64,000 nt of DNA from Parus major (lineage: Eukaryota > Chordata > Aves > Passeriformes > Paridae): positions 31,324,709 to 31,388,708 of the forward strand of contig NC_031776.1 in the NCBI RefSeq assembly GCF_001522545.3, in the 5' to 3' direction. Both the position numbers and the translations under genes were made by a program. The first letter of the stretch is position 1. Each line of letters opens with the position of its first letter. The notes under the pieces were generated by a model, which did no database searches, had not been told where the DNA came from, and worked only from the letters and a program-made list of their open reading frames with translations. Positions 1 through 45,600 of this stretch are shown here, one piece after another.

Positions 1-34494
<34,494 letters not shown>

Positions 34495-34627
34495 CAGTTA
34501 CACCGCTGGACACTCGGCCTTTGCTACTTCCATGTCCTCCCTCCTCGATTGGTTTGATGTCATGGGGTTTCTGTTCTCTTCATAGAGACTCCTGGGATGT
34601 TTTGTCACATGACATTTGCCATTGAAG

Positions 34628-34633
34628 AATAAA
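34628..34633 (+). terminator. R3HDM1: R3HDM1 proximal poly(A) signal AATAAA
   Basis: A canonical hexamer 134 nt after the stop codon. Use would give a very short 3' UTR. Confidence 0.5.
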
Positions 34634-35543
34634 TAACCCAGTGAATCCAGCAAGATGAAAAAAATTTACAGAGTTAATCCCAGACAATAGCAAGGAATCA
34701 TCTTTGCGACAGGCAGCTTTCTGTAAGGAATGCTGCTGAAATGCCCCCTACTTTTATAGTAGTTTTGTTTTATATTTTTGAAATCTTGTATCAGATCCAA
34801 AGTTCTATTGTACAGCAGATGTTCATAAAAATCCATATGCAGATTTGTATTTTATAATCCCTTTTCACAGCCAGCACACAGCTATCCATTCCAAGGCAGG
34901 AACCTGAGGATTGGTGGAGGGGAAAAGAGAACCATTCTTAAGGAATTATATTAATTTTCTAGCAAACTACCCAAGATCTTCAAGTTAACCTGTTCTTTGT
35001 CCCTTCTGTGAGTTTTTTTTTTTCTTCTTTTTCTGTTGTTTTTTCTTTTTTTAAAGAAAAAGAGATTATCATTTTAGTAACTGACTCCTTAGGTGGTCCT
35101 TGTATTTTGCAATACATTCAAACAATGTCAAAAGAGATTACAATTTTGTACCCTTGAAGAATTTGCTTCTGATCCAGCAAGCTTAATAATTACTAGAAGG
35201 GGATTATGAATAGGTTACAAAAAATGTTCACTGTATCACATTTTAATATTTCTTTTTAACAAAAGTGTGAAGAAGCTTTATGTATCTTCATACAAGTGAC
35301 AAAATGTTTGCACTTTAATTGTGTTCCCACCAGTATGGGTCTCTTTCTCTTCCTTTTCACGCTAAGATAATTGTGTTTGATAAGTGCTGGAAACCTTTTT
35401 AATGGTTTAAGTTTTCATCATTTGCAGATGCTCACTGGACATTAAAGATTCATTGCACATAAATGAAACAAAACTTTTTTCAACTTGTGTAATTTGCAAG
35501 TCTGTACAATGTGTGCTGATGCAAGCCTTTTTCAGTTCAAAAG

Positions 35544-35549
35544 AATAAA
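35544..35549 (+). terminator. R3HDM1: R3HDM1 distal poly(A) signal AATAAA
   Basis: A canonical hexamer about 1.05 kb after the stop. A GT-rich stretch begins around 35570 (actttttcagtgcacttgttt), as expected downstream of a cleavage site. Confidence 0.65.
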
Positions 35550-35570
35550 TGTTTACAAACACAAACTTTT

Positions 35571-38500
35571 TCAGTGCACTTGTTTAAGCTTCTAGAAGTT
35601 TTCTGAAACCTGGATGAACTCATATTAATGGCTGGCATTGTTTCAAATGTGAGAAAGGAACTTAAACCCACAAATATTAGAACTTCCTAAAAAACCACCT
35701 GCTGTTCCTCCTATGGCATTTATGTTATCCAGCCCTTCATAATATTTAAATGTTTCTGTATAAAAGTAAAAAACAGAAATTAATCAGATGTTGTAAGGGA
35801 ATGTTTCTGATTTTTTATTTTTAGCTCAGGAACTGATTTGCTGTGTAGACAGGCAACTACTTGGTCGCTTCATAAGGCTATCATTTTGTGCATTTGTGAC
35901 TGAGGAAACTCAAAGTAAACTTTGTGTTTAAACAACATTTTTCAGGGGATAAAGGTGAAGAATTAAGGTGCCTAAACCAGCATTAATTCTCATTGTTTAT
36001 ACAAATTTTTCTATCCATAAACACCCAAACAGTGCTGAAGTACTTGGAGGAAAACTTAGACAGCTGACCTGTCTGGGAATAATGTAGCCTAAAAAATTAG
36101 TTTTATGGGACTTGATCCTGTGAAACGCTGCAGCAACACATATTTACTAAAGGTAAACTTAGATGCTCCCCTAAAACAAAGAGGAGGATGTTCAGCTTCA
36201 AGTCCCCAGATAAAAGACAAATGTACTCATTTGAGTCTGCTTTTCTAAAAGGATGGTACTTTGCATTCAAGTTGTGCTTGACTGAGGATGTATTTCTTGC
36301 TGCTCCTTGGGCTGGACTGCTGCAGTTTACTGCACCCAAACCCAAAGTTGGTAAAAGCCCAGTTTATCAATTACTCCCTCCTCTAAACAGCACAGACACC
36401 ATGACTACTGCCTGCATTCTGTGACTGGCTCCTGCTGATTCCCATGCTAGTTTAGGACTGTGGTTTAATCCTGTAAAAGCAGCTAAGAGATTAAAAAGAT
36501 GTAAGGACAGGTGTTTCAGCCCAGCAAGGCAGCTGCCGCCTGTCATTAACTCATTCCACAAGATTCTTCTCAGATGTAGAAGGGTAGGCAGTAGCTGAGA
36601 GATTCCATCTATTCTGAATGAGCCCAGAACTAAATTTTGCATCACATCAAACCCTTTCCAAAGGATGTTGCATAGCTTGCTGCATTTCATAAACTGTCCT
36701 CACAATAAACAGAAAAGGTAATGGGAGGCAAGTATAGAGAATGCAGCCCTTTGGGAAGGGAGGGATACACTGGTTATGAACGAGGGACAGAAAATATTTA
36801 ATTTTTACAAGGAAGTTGTAAACATGAATGCAAGTTACCCTAGAAGAAAAAGTTAAAACATAAAAGAAGCCAGTTGTGTTCTAATCCAGAAACCAATCCT
36901 TCACAGTTACTACAGGTATGCCATCCTTTCTGAGGATGTTTTATTCTGTGTTAAACAGGGACAGGTAAAGTTTTTTATCGGTGTGCTGATATGAGCCACA
37001 CAGGTACAATTCACAGGACTTGAGCACTGGCAGAGGCTTCTGATGTCTACAGTGGGCAAAGTATTAAAATATTTCCACTTCACAGTTGTGTTTATTCCTG
37101 TCTTAGTGCTATTTTGTACTTTATCTAGTAAGCAAACAGGATGCAAACACAACTAGCCAAGTGAGCTTATACCTTCCTGGCCTTTATACTCTCCTGCCCC
37201 TTTCGGTTCCTTAAACCACATACGCCAGGTACTGTGTGCAAAAGCCCTGGAACTGCATTTGTTCCACAGATTTGGATCACGGTCTAGGAAGCAAATAAAA
37301 GCACTTTATGCATTAAATAGATGCACATAAAATGCATTCTCATGTTCTCAACAAATCTTTTAGTACTCCAGTGTATTTGAGCTTCCTCTCATTTACGATT
37401 AAAGCTATTTTTAAAGCAAATAATGGCAAAAGGAATTAAGTGAGGACTTCCATTGCAGCAATATAGTATGTTTTGTTTTACTGAGAGCATGTCTTAACTT
37501 TTAGAACTAAGGAAAAGCACTGGAAGAATAAGCAGAAAAACTGAACAAATGTGGCCATTATCTACTCCACCACAAGCTACTATTTCTTGATTTTAATTAT
37601 TAATTAACACACATTGTAAAATCCCTCCTGAACTGTGAACACTTCATATAATTTCTGATATTACAGTCAAAAAGATAATTAAAACTTAATAAATTTAAGC
37701 CCCATACATTGAGGACTCCCCAAACCCCATAGGCCTGGATGCTGGAATTGGTTGGATCATTCCAGCACACCCTACAATATCCTCACAGCTTGCATGTGCC
37801 TGCCAGGCCGTGGCTGGTGTGTTTTGGTAAGGCATGGTTGGTTGGGAACAAGCATCTTGCATCTTCCCTTACATTCCTCCCTGAGCAAATGTGACCTGTT
37901 CTAATATGAAATATTTTGTTTTCACTCACATACACTTAGAAAAATGACATGAAAAGGAGCAGAATGTCTGTGAAGAAAGAAACCCTGCACTGTGGTGCAC
38001 ACAGACTGTAGTGCTTGGGTGTCTCCACCTGCAACCAACCCTTTCGTAGGACACATGATTTTCAAGATCTGGGTGTAGAGGGCAGCTCTTTGCAGATGGG
38101 GTTTTATCAAAGCACCACAGGAACTGTGTAGCTCAGTGAATCCATTATGGTACTTAGGTACACAACACACCTTTCACAGGAGATCATCTTACCTATTTCC
38201 TATCTCTGCAGGCCAGTTCCCTCTCAAGGTGGAATGAATGGTTATATTCTCATCCTATGACACTCATTTGTGCCTTAAAACTTCACACTTGACTTATCTG
38301 TTGTTTTGAATTAACCTTGTACTAGCTTGGATGCCTGAAAGGGAGTTAAAATTACAATTTTCTATAAATACTATTTAGCTCCATGATACTTTTTTTCAAC
38401 ATAAAATTGATGCAGGCTTTAAGTTCCTGTATTTAGCCTTGAAGCAAAGAATGTTTAGATTAAGCTTTGGAGAAAACTGACCAAAAACACTTCTAAGTTA

Positions 38501-41490
38501 CAGGTCATGAAAAATTATTGTAGCTGGAATTTTAATACATTTCTAACAATGAAAGGAATTATTTCAATCCCTTCAATGTTCCTACATCTTGATTTTCATG
38601 AAGGTTGATGCACTGCTTCTCCTCAGTGTCCTACTCCTATTAACATTTAAAACATTTGGGATATTTTGGCTACTGATGTCAGTAAGTATAAAATTAAAGT
38701 GCACAATGTTAGTGTGGCTTCATTTTGGAAGCTTTATTTCTTGGATGTAGACCAGAACCCTTAAAAGGGCCTGATTTCCAGAACATTCTGAAAATTAAGT
38801 CCCTGTAAGTTATCTTATTCTGGAACCTAAGACTAAAGTCACCATTCACATCCAAAACCTTCAGTGTAAATTAAGTTGTCTCTTGGATTACTTGAAAATG
38901 TGTGCAATTATGTTCTTACCATGACATGTATGAGCCTCCTCTCACTCCAGTGTCTGCCTTGTATCCTCAGACTTGTAGGGCAGGAGTTTGGCCCTGACTC
39001 AGTTCAGCAGCCCTCACTGTAAGGTTTATTTTTTATCCTGCTTGCAACTGCTTGATGCTTTGCGTTGTTTGTCAAAATTTGTTGGGTTGAAAGTGGATCT
39101 TGCTAAAGACATGATTAAGCATTAAAATTTGGTCCAGGACACAAACACTTTAGTGTTTTTTTCAGTCTCACTGGTAAAGCTCATGCACTGAGTCATTATA
39201 TGGGATGCATGCAGCTGTAATGGGGATTGTGCCTGCACTTGGGAAGAGAAACGGAATATCAGATGAGCCCGGTGCTGTAAACCAAAGAGCTGTAGAGGAC
39301 AACTTGTGTGTCACTGGCAGTTGTATGCTTTTAAAACTGGAATAAGTTATAAAAATAAACTGTGTTGCTGTGGCTAATGCTTAACAATGAAGTTTATTTC
39401 TTAATTCAGCTCCTGTGTCCCAGTTAACTGGGAATCTGAATTAGCTGGGGATTGATGACGATCCATGGTGCTGACAGCAGTGGAATGTTTCAGACACAGG
39501 CGAGCAGAGGTGGAAGGCACGCTCGATGCTGGCTGGGGTAGGGACTGACTTCAACACCAAGGGATCTGTTACACTCGATCTCCCAAAATTACTTGACAGT
39601 TTAAAAAGAATATTTACAAGCAATATTGCACATCATACTTGAATTACAGTGGCCTCAGTTTGAACTTGACAGGGAGACACTGGCATTCTGCTTTTTTCTA
39701 ATATCCTAACTTTTGCCCTAGCTGTGGGGTTAATTAGCTTTGCCCTTCTTTGGTTTTCCAATGTAGTTATTAAGAAACATCATTATTAAGTGTGCTCTGA
39801 TAGTCTACCACACTGATTTATAGTCTGTGAAATACACCAGACCTTGACTCCACTGTTGCTCAGATTTGTTGACTTTTTACTGGCTTAAACTGATAACTGA
39901 TTTGTTAATTAACTGTTGATTTAGGGTGAAGCAACAATGCAATTTAAAATAGGAATTCCCTAATAAAGATAATTTCCATTTTAATCCAGATGGATGTGTC
40001 CTGGTTTTGGGGAGAAAAAATTAGTCTCTTAGAATGTGAATTACTAGCTTGCATTGTTTCCCATGCCAATAACTGAAAACACAGAAGACATCCCCCTTCA
40101 AAGAACTGAATCCCAGCTATGTTCCAGCTGTCAAACTATTTTTTCTTATTTCTCAATAAAATGTTCTACTTACTAGTTATCCTTTGCTCTTCTAGAAGAA
40201 GAAGACCTCTGTTGTTTCCAGACACTTGTGCTAAAGGCTGTCAGATGAGCAGCAAAGGCACATCCAACAGCAGCAAGTCTACAGTTGGAGAATTCCACTC
40301 CTAAAACTGTAATTCTTTGAGAATGTAATAATAATAGTTCCTGAGCATGTAAGAGACTGTACACTTTCACAAAAATTACAGGTCCAGTCAACAGTAAGCC
40401 CTTCTTTTTCTTCCTTGTTTAAAGTAGTATTAAAGAGTTTGAAAATCATACTTGCAAAATAATTTTCAAAACATACAGTGCTCAACATTTCACTCACCTT
40501 TCTCGTGAAACTTGGCTTCTAACTTAGGGTTCCAAATCAGATGCAGTAAATGCAAACTAAGTTGCTGGAAATGTCAAGAGAATTAGTGCAACACATCCAA
40601 ACTTATTAAAGAATTTAAGATACTCCTCAGAATCTACATGCACTTGTGTAACAGAGACATCTCTTTGTCTATCTCCAAAAACAAATTTATAGTTTGATAC
40701 TATCCAACCTTTGGTATTGTCCTTAAATCTGTTTTGTATAATGAAGAAAAAAAATACAAAAATATATAAAATTTTTACAAATTCATCTCAGAACCATGTT
40801 CTGATGGTATTTCTTTATGAAACTTTCAGAGGCACGACACACATGCAAAGCTCACCCAGTGAGCAGAATTACTGTGACACGACTTCCATATGCTGCATCT
40901 TGAGAGAGTAAAACAGATCTTGTACACTGTTGACAGCACTGATTTGCTTCCTTTTCACTGTAAGTTTGTAGGATTTTTTAGTTGTTATTATCCAGTTACA
41001 AAAGGTGCAACAGTAAAAGCTTTCCAGACTGAAAGACTGTGCTTTTTGGCCTTTCAACGTTTGAGTGTCTGCCTCAGCAAGTTACCCAGTACACACAGTC
41101 ACAGTCCTAGTGGTGTTTTAGAAAAGCTCAAATGCAGTGTTCTGTCCAAAATGTTATCATTAGAGCACTTGGCATCAACTGTCCTGTCCCCATTGCTGTG
41201 AAATGTCGACCAAGGAGTCCTTCTGCCGTGCTGGCTGTGCTGTGCCAGTCCCTCACAAAGCCTGGGAGCAGGGAGGATGGCCTGGCTTCACCCTCTGCCT
41301 CGTGGAGGATCACTGCACACCACATTCAACTTTTGTTCAATTTAACATAAATTTCTGTCATTTCCTCCATCACTTTCCCCCCAGTCACGCCCTTGCCTCC
41401 CTCAGGGTGAGCACTGGGGCAGGGATGGCTGTGGCCATCCTCACGGCCCCAAGTGCAGGAGGTGACCCTTTCTCTGGCAGCTGCCTCACA
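35571..41490. other. Intergenic region between R3HDM1 and UBXN4
   Basis: About 6 kb of AT-rich sequence. I found no exon chain with splice sites, no RNA gene and no clear mobile element. The open frames here are under 110 codons with no recognisable motif. Some of it could be a longer R3HDM1 3' UTR or regulatory DNA, but nothing visible shows that. Confidence 0.6.
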
Positions 41491-41491
41491 G

Positions 41492-41805
41492 AATGATGGA
41501 ACTGTCAGGGCTGGAAGGGAGCTCTGGACATCACCCTGTCCAAGACAGGGTCACCTGGAGCAGGTGGCACAGGAACCTGGCCAGGTGGGTTTGGAATGTC
41601 TTCAGAGAGGGTGACTCTACACCCTCCCTGAGCAGCTATTCCAGTGCTCTGCTACCCTCAATGTAAAGTTCTTCTTCATATTGAGGGGAAATTTCTTGTA
41701 CTGCCATTGCTGCTCTTCCTGTCACTGGGCACCCACCACTGAAAGGAGTCTGGCACCATCCTCTTGGTACCTGTGTTTGAGATACTTATATTCTATCTAT
41801 TTATT
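41492..41805 (-). mobile_element. CR1 LINE 3' fragment, minus orientation
   Basis: It begins with the reverse complement of a CR1-like tail (cagaatgatggaactgtcag, then ggctggaaggga). It continues with text typical of avian CR1 3' regions on the reverse strand (the segment ending ctccctgagcagctattcca, and ttcttcatattgagggg). It is a 5'-truncated dead copy with approximate ends. Confidence 0.75.
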
Positions 41806-41811
41806 GAGCAT

Positions 41812-42256
41812 TACAGAATCAGAGTCAACTGGTTTAGAAAAGACCTCTGAGATCGAGTTCAAACTGACCAAACACATCAACCAGAACATGGAACAGAGTG
41901 CCACATCCAGGTTTTCTTTAAAGAGCAGAGGAACGGTGACCCCACCACCTCCCAGGGCAGCATGTTCCAATGTCTCGCTATCCTTTCTGTGAAGAGATTT
42001 TTCCTGATGTCCAAACTAAAGCCACCCTGGAGCAGATTAAGACTATGTCCTATCATTCTGTCGCTGGCTCCGTGGGAGAAAAGCTCGACTCACACCTGGC
42101 TCCACCCTCTTGTCAGGGACTTAAACAGAGCGCTAAGGTCCCCCTGAGCCTCCTTTTCGCCAGGCTGAGACACCCCCTCAGCCGCTCCTCACAAGACTTG
42201 TATAAACGAGATCCCCTCTCAGCCTTCTCTTCCCTAGGCTAAATCCGGGCAGCTCC
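41812..42256 (-). mobile_element. CR1 LINE 3' fragment, minus orientation, abutting the UBXN4 promoter
   Basis: A second CR1-like tail in the same orientation. It starts ttacagaatcagagtcaact and runs through cagggcagcatgttccaatg to a ctcagccttctcttccctag segment, all CR1 hallmarks on the reverse strand. It ends where the CpG island begins. An open frame here (41970-42242) is an accident of the repeat. Confidence 0.75.
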
Positions 42257-42259
42257 CGC

Positions 42260-42557
42260 CGCCTGCCCTGACGCCCCGAGCCCGTTTCGCAGCGGGACAG
42301 CGCAGGGGGCGATGCACGGCTGCGGAAGCACTCCGTTCTCCTGCCAAGATGGCGGCGTGCTGAGGGGGGGCGGCATCCGCCACCGCCCCCCGCGCGCGAT
42401 CGGGAGGGGACGGGCGGGGCGCGTGCCGCACGCGGCCGCCAATCAGGGGGCGGAGGCGCCGGGCCGAGCGCGCAGGCGCGCGGGGGGCGGTTGGCGCGGC
42501 GGCGGCGCAGGCGCGGTGCGGCTGTCGCTGAGGGCGGCGGGTGCCGGCGGTCCCACG
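42260..42557 (+). promoter_or_regulatory. UBXN4: UBXN4 CpG-island promoter
   Basis: A CpG-dense block just upstream of the UBXN4 start codon, continuing to about 42800. It holds a YY1-type element CCAAGATGGCGGC (42344-42356), a GC box GGGCGGGGC (42412-42420), and a CCAAT box (42439-42443) followed by a second GC box. There is no TATA box. This is a typical housekeeping promoter, and the start site is probably dispersed between about 42330 and 42540. Confidence 0.75.
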
Positions 42558-42636
42558 ATGTGGTTCGGCGGCTCCGTCCCCGCCGCCATCGCCGCCGCCA
42601 AGGAGCGCAGCTCCGTCTTCGTCGTGTTCGTGGCAG
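42558..42636 (+). CDS. UBXN4: UBXN4 coding exon 1
   Basis: Starts [20 protein letters not shown] and continues FVVFVA; the donor is gtacgg at 42637. It is CpG-rich. The start context is ACG before ATG, with A at -3. Confidence 0.94.
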
Positions 42637-45600
42637 GTACGGTACGTCCCGGGGCCGCCCGCTGTCCCCCCGGCAGGGCCCAGCAGCGCCTTCCCAGCTG
42701 TGTCCCGCCCGCCGCCCCTCCCGCCGAGCGGGATTTGTGCTGTGTCAGCCTCAGCCCTCCGTGTCCGTGTCCGGCCCCCGCCCGCCCGCTTGTGAAGCGG
42801 AGTCGCCCGTCCGATGTGTCGCCTTCCCCTCCGTTCTGCTCTTCTGCACTCGCCGGTGCAGCTCTCCGGGCTGTTTGTTGTGTTTTGTTTCCTTTCCTCG
42901 TACCGACAGTGCGTGTTTCATAACACTGTAATTAGAACCTGTAGGAATCACATCGTCTTGTGTACGCTGCCTTCCTCTATGAAAAAAAGATGGGAAAGAG
43001 GAGGCGGTCTTGAGCTGCGCCAGGGGAGGTTTAGGTTGGACATTGGAAGGAATTTCTTCCCAGAACGAGTGATTAGACAGTGGAACAGGCTGCCCAGGGA
43101 GGTGGTGAGGTCCCTGGGAGTGTTTAAGGGAAGCCTGGACGTGGCACTCAATGCCATGGTCTGGTTTACAAGGTGGTGTTTGGTCATAGATTGGACTCGA
43201 TGGCCTCAGAGGTCTTTTCCAACACGATTGAAACTGTGATATTCTGTGATTAGACCATGCTCTTTAACTTATTTTGGAGCTTCTGCGTATCTTTGTGTGT
43301 TGTTTCTTAAGATTTTACTGTTGCCTTAAGTGTTCCTGGCTTGAAGTTTTTCGGGTGCCTCATGAAGCAACAACGATGTTAAAGGTGTGACTTGATGTTG
43401 TTCCCTTAAGAACTGTTGAACTGTAGGACTCACGTGGCTTCAAGAAGTTCACTCCCAGATGGGATGTGAACAGAAAAGTGTAGTTAAATTCCTTTTGTTG
43501 ACACAACTCTCCATGCGCTTGGAGAACAGCATTTTCTGCTGGATAGTAAACGTACTGATAGAAATCAAGGTCTTGTGAGACCACAGATTGGGCTGTGTTG
43601 GTGTTGGAGTAAGGGATGGGATGGAGCAGCTCTTGAAGAACCACAGCCCTTGGGAAAGAGTCACATTGCAGAATTTGGGAGGGACCCCATGCTGGAAGAG
43701 TATGAGTCCAACCCCTGAAGAGGAAGGAGCAGCGGAGACAGGGTGTGAGGATCTGACTGCAAGAAGGGTGGGGAGGAGATTTGTTTTTATTTCCCATGAT
43801 CCTGCTCTGGTTTTTGATTAGTAATAAGTTAAATAATTTTTTCCCCAAGTCACATCTGTTTTGCCTGTGAAGATAACAGGTGAGTGATCTATCTCTTCCC
43901 ATGAGCCTTCCTCATGAGCCGTTCTCTCCCCTGCCTGGCTGAGGAGGGCAGTGACAGAGGGACTCTGGTGGGTCTCTGAGTAGTTTCAACCTGATATATG
44001 AGGGGCAGAGAAGTGCATGTTGTAACTTATGTTCAGTATTTTTTATTAAACAAAGATTGTGTGCAAAGTGGGGCCTATTAGATGCTGATGTTGACTGGGT
44101 GGATATAGGAGTATGTAGATGTACAGGGGAGAAATAAATTTCTGGTTGCAGGGCTGTAACCTAGTTTTGTCATTGTGTGTGCTGTGAGGATTTGTTTTGT
44201 TTGTTCTTATGAGCCCTGGAAAAGGCAGAGCGTGACTTCAGCCAGGCACATCTCTGAAATGGAAGAGTTGGGAGAGTTCTGCCGACACCCGGTCCACCCT
44301 GGGCCCCGTGAGATCAGGGCAGCTGACCCATGGCAGAGCTGATCATTAAACTGTTCTGATACATGTGCTGGGAAAGGGAGTTGGGAAGCCCAAGAACTTT
44401 CTCACAGTGTGTGAAAGCAGCTGTGTTTGAAGGATGCGGGGTGCTGAAAGAATAGTCTGGTTTTGTGTTAGCAGAGATTGGGTTTGTTGTTTGGGTAGAA
44501 ACACGTTTCAAACTTCACAGTGATGGTAACTTTGAGCCTTTACACTCCACACTTCCCACTGGAGACAGGCATTTGAGAACACCTGGAGAATAGGCTTTCA
44601 GCAGTGTTTGATTCTGTACACTTCATCCAGTAATATCTATGGGAAAGAAATGAATAAAGGGAAAAAAAAATAATGAGAGAAATGGAAAATGTTAGTTAAC
44701 AATCATTTTGGGGTGGCCATTGTGGTGGGATAGCTGTTCTGATATGTCCATCTGTGTTTGGTTTCTGCCACCATCTGCCTGTCCCTCTCTTCCTCTCCTC
44801 TGCACTTCACTTACATTTTCTCTAGAAAATGAAGAAGTGGATTATTCTTTCTGCTTCCAGAGTATTTTCTAGTCAAGCAAGGAATAATGTGTTTATTTAT
44901 CTTAAAAATGAGGTGGCATTTGTGATGGTAAGTGTACATTGTTCAAGCAAGTTTCTCCTAAAGTGTTTTTGCTTGCAGCCATAATCCCAACATTCTTGAG
45001 CTCAGTGTTTAAAACCTTCATGGCACATTCTGGTGACAGGATGGTGTAAGGGTATTAAAGATCCCATTGAACTCATGGGAAGTTGCAATAAAAGGGATTT
45101 CTCTGTTCTCCCAAGAGAGCATGAGGTGAAGCAGGTCTGCCTTAGGAAACTGGTTTGAAATATTAAGGTGAGATGTTAGAGGCTTCTGGACACACCAGGT
45201 AAGGGGCTTGTGTTGGGGGATTGATGAGTTACTTTTGGCATCAAGTAATTGCCAGCAGCAGTTTCTCTCTGTTGTTGCACAGTGAGCCTGTTCCTGACAC
45301 TGAGACAGGTCTGGCAACGCAGGTGCCCCAGGGGATGGTGTGAAGTTGTGTCCAGGGAGGTGTAAGGCTGGATATCAGGAAAAGGTTCTGTCCCCAGAGG
45401 GTGTTGGGCAATGAAACAGTCCCTCAGGGAAGAGTTCAGGATGAATTTGGAAAATGGTTTTAGGTACATGGTAGGATTTTTGGGGTGTCCTGTGCAGGGC
45501 CAGGAGTTGTACTCGATGATCCTTGTGGGTCCCTTCCAACCCAGGATATATTATGATCCTATCATCATCCCCAGTACCAGTTGGTAGCTGTTCTGTAGAT

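Larger units (their letters stand above)
34495..35570 (+). other. R3HDM1: R3HDM1 3' UTR
   Basis: Non-coding AT-rich sequence after the stop. It holds two AATAAA signals (34628-34633, 35544-35549), a long T-rich tract (about 35010-35057) followed by an A-rich stretch that could pair with it, and a GCACTTTA octamer at 35310-35317 matching the miR-17 family seed. The end near 35570 is inferred from the second signal. Confidence 0.7.

Noticed and set aside
36367..36690. Minus-strand 107-codon open frame in the intergenic region
   Set aside because: There are no splice context, promoter or recognisable motifs. Length is within chance for this window, though I cannot exclude a fragment of an unknown repeat.
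42491..42931. Plus-strand 146-codon open frame in the CpG island
   Set aside because: It is in a different frame from UBXN4, Arg-rich, and results from high GC and few stops.
42814..43239. Plus-strand 141-codon open frame
   Set aside because: Its second half is a decayed CR1 3' fragment; the first half is promoter-proximal intron. It is not a host gene.
43360..43902. Minus-strand 180-codon open frame
   Set aside because: It falls in the LTR-like repeat and reads as random sequence, with no retroviral protein motif.
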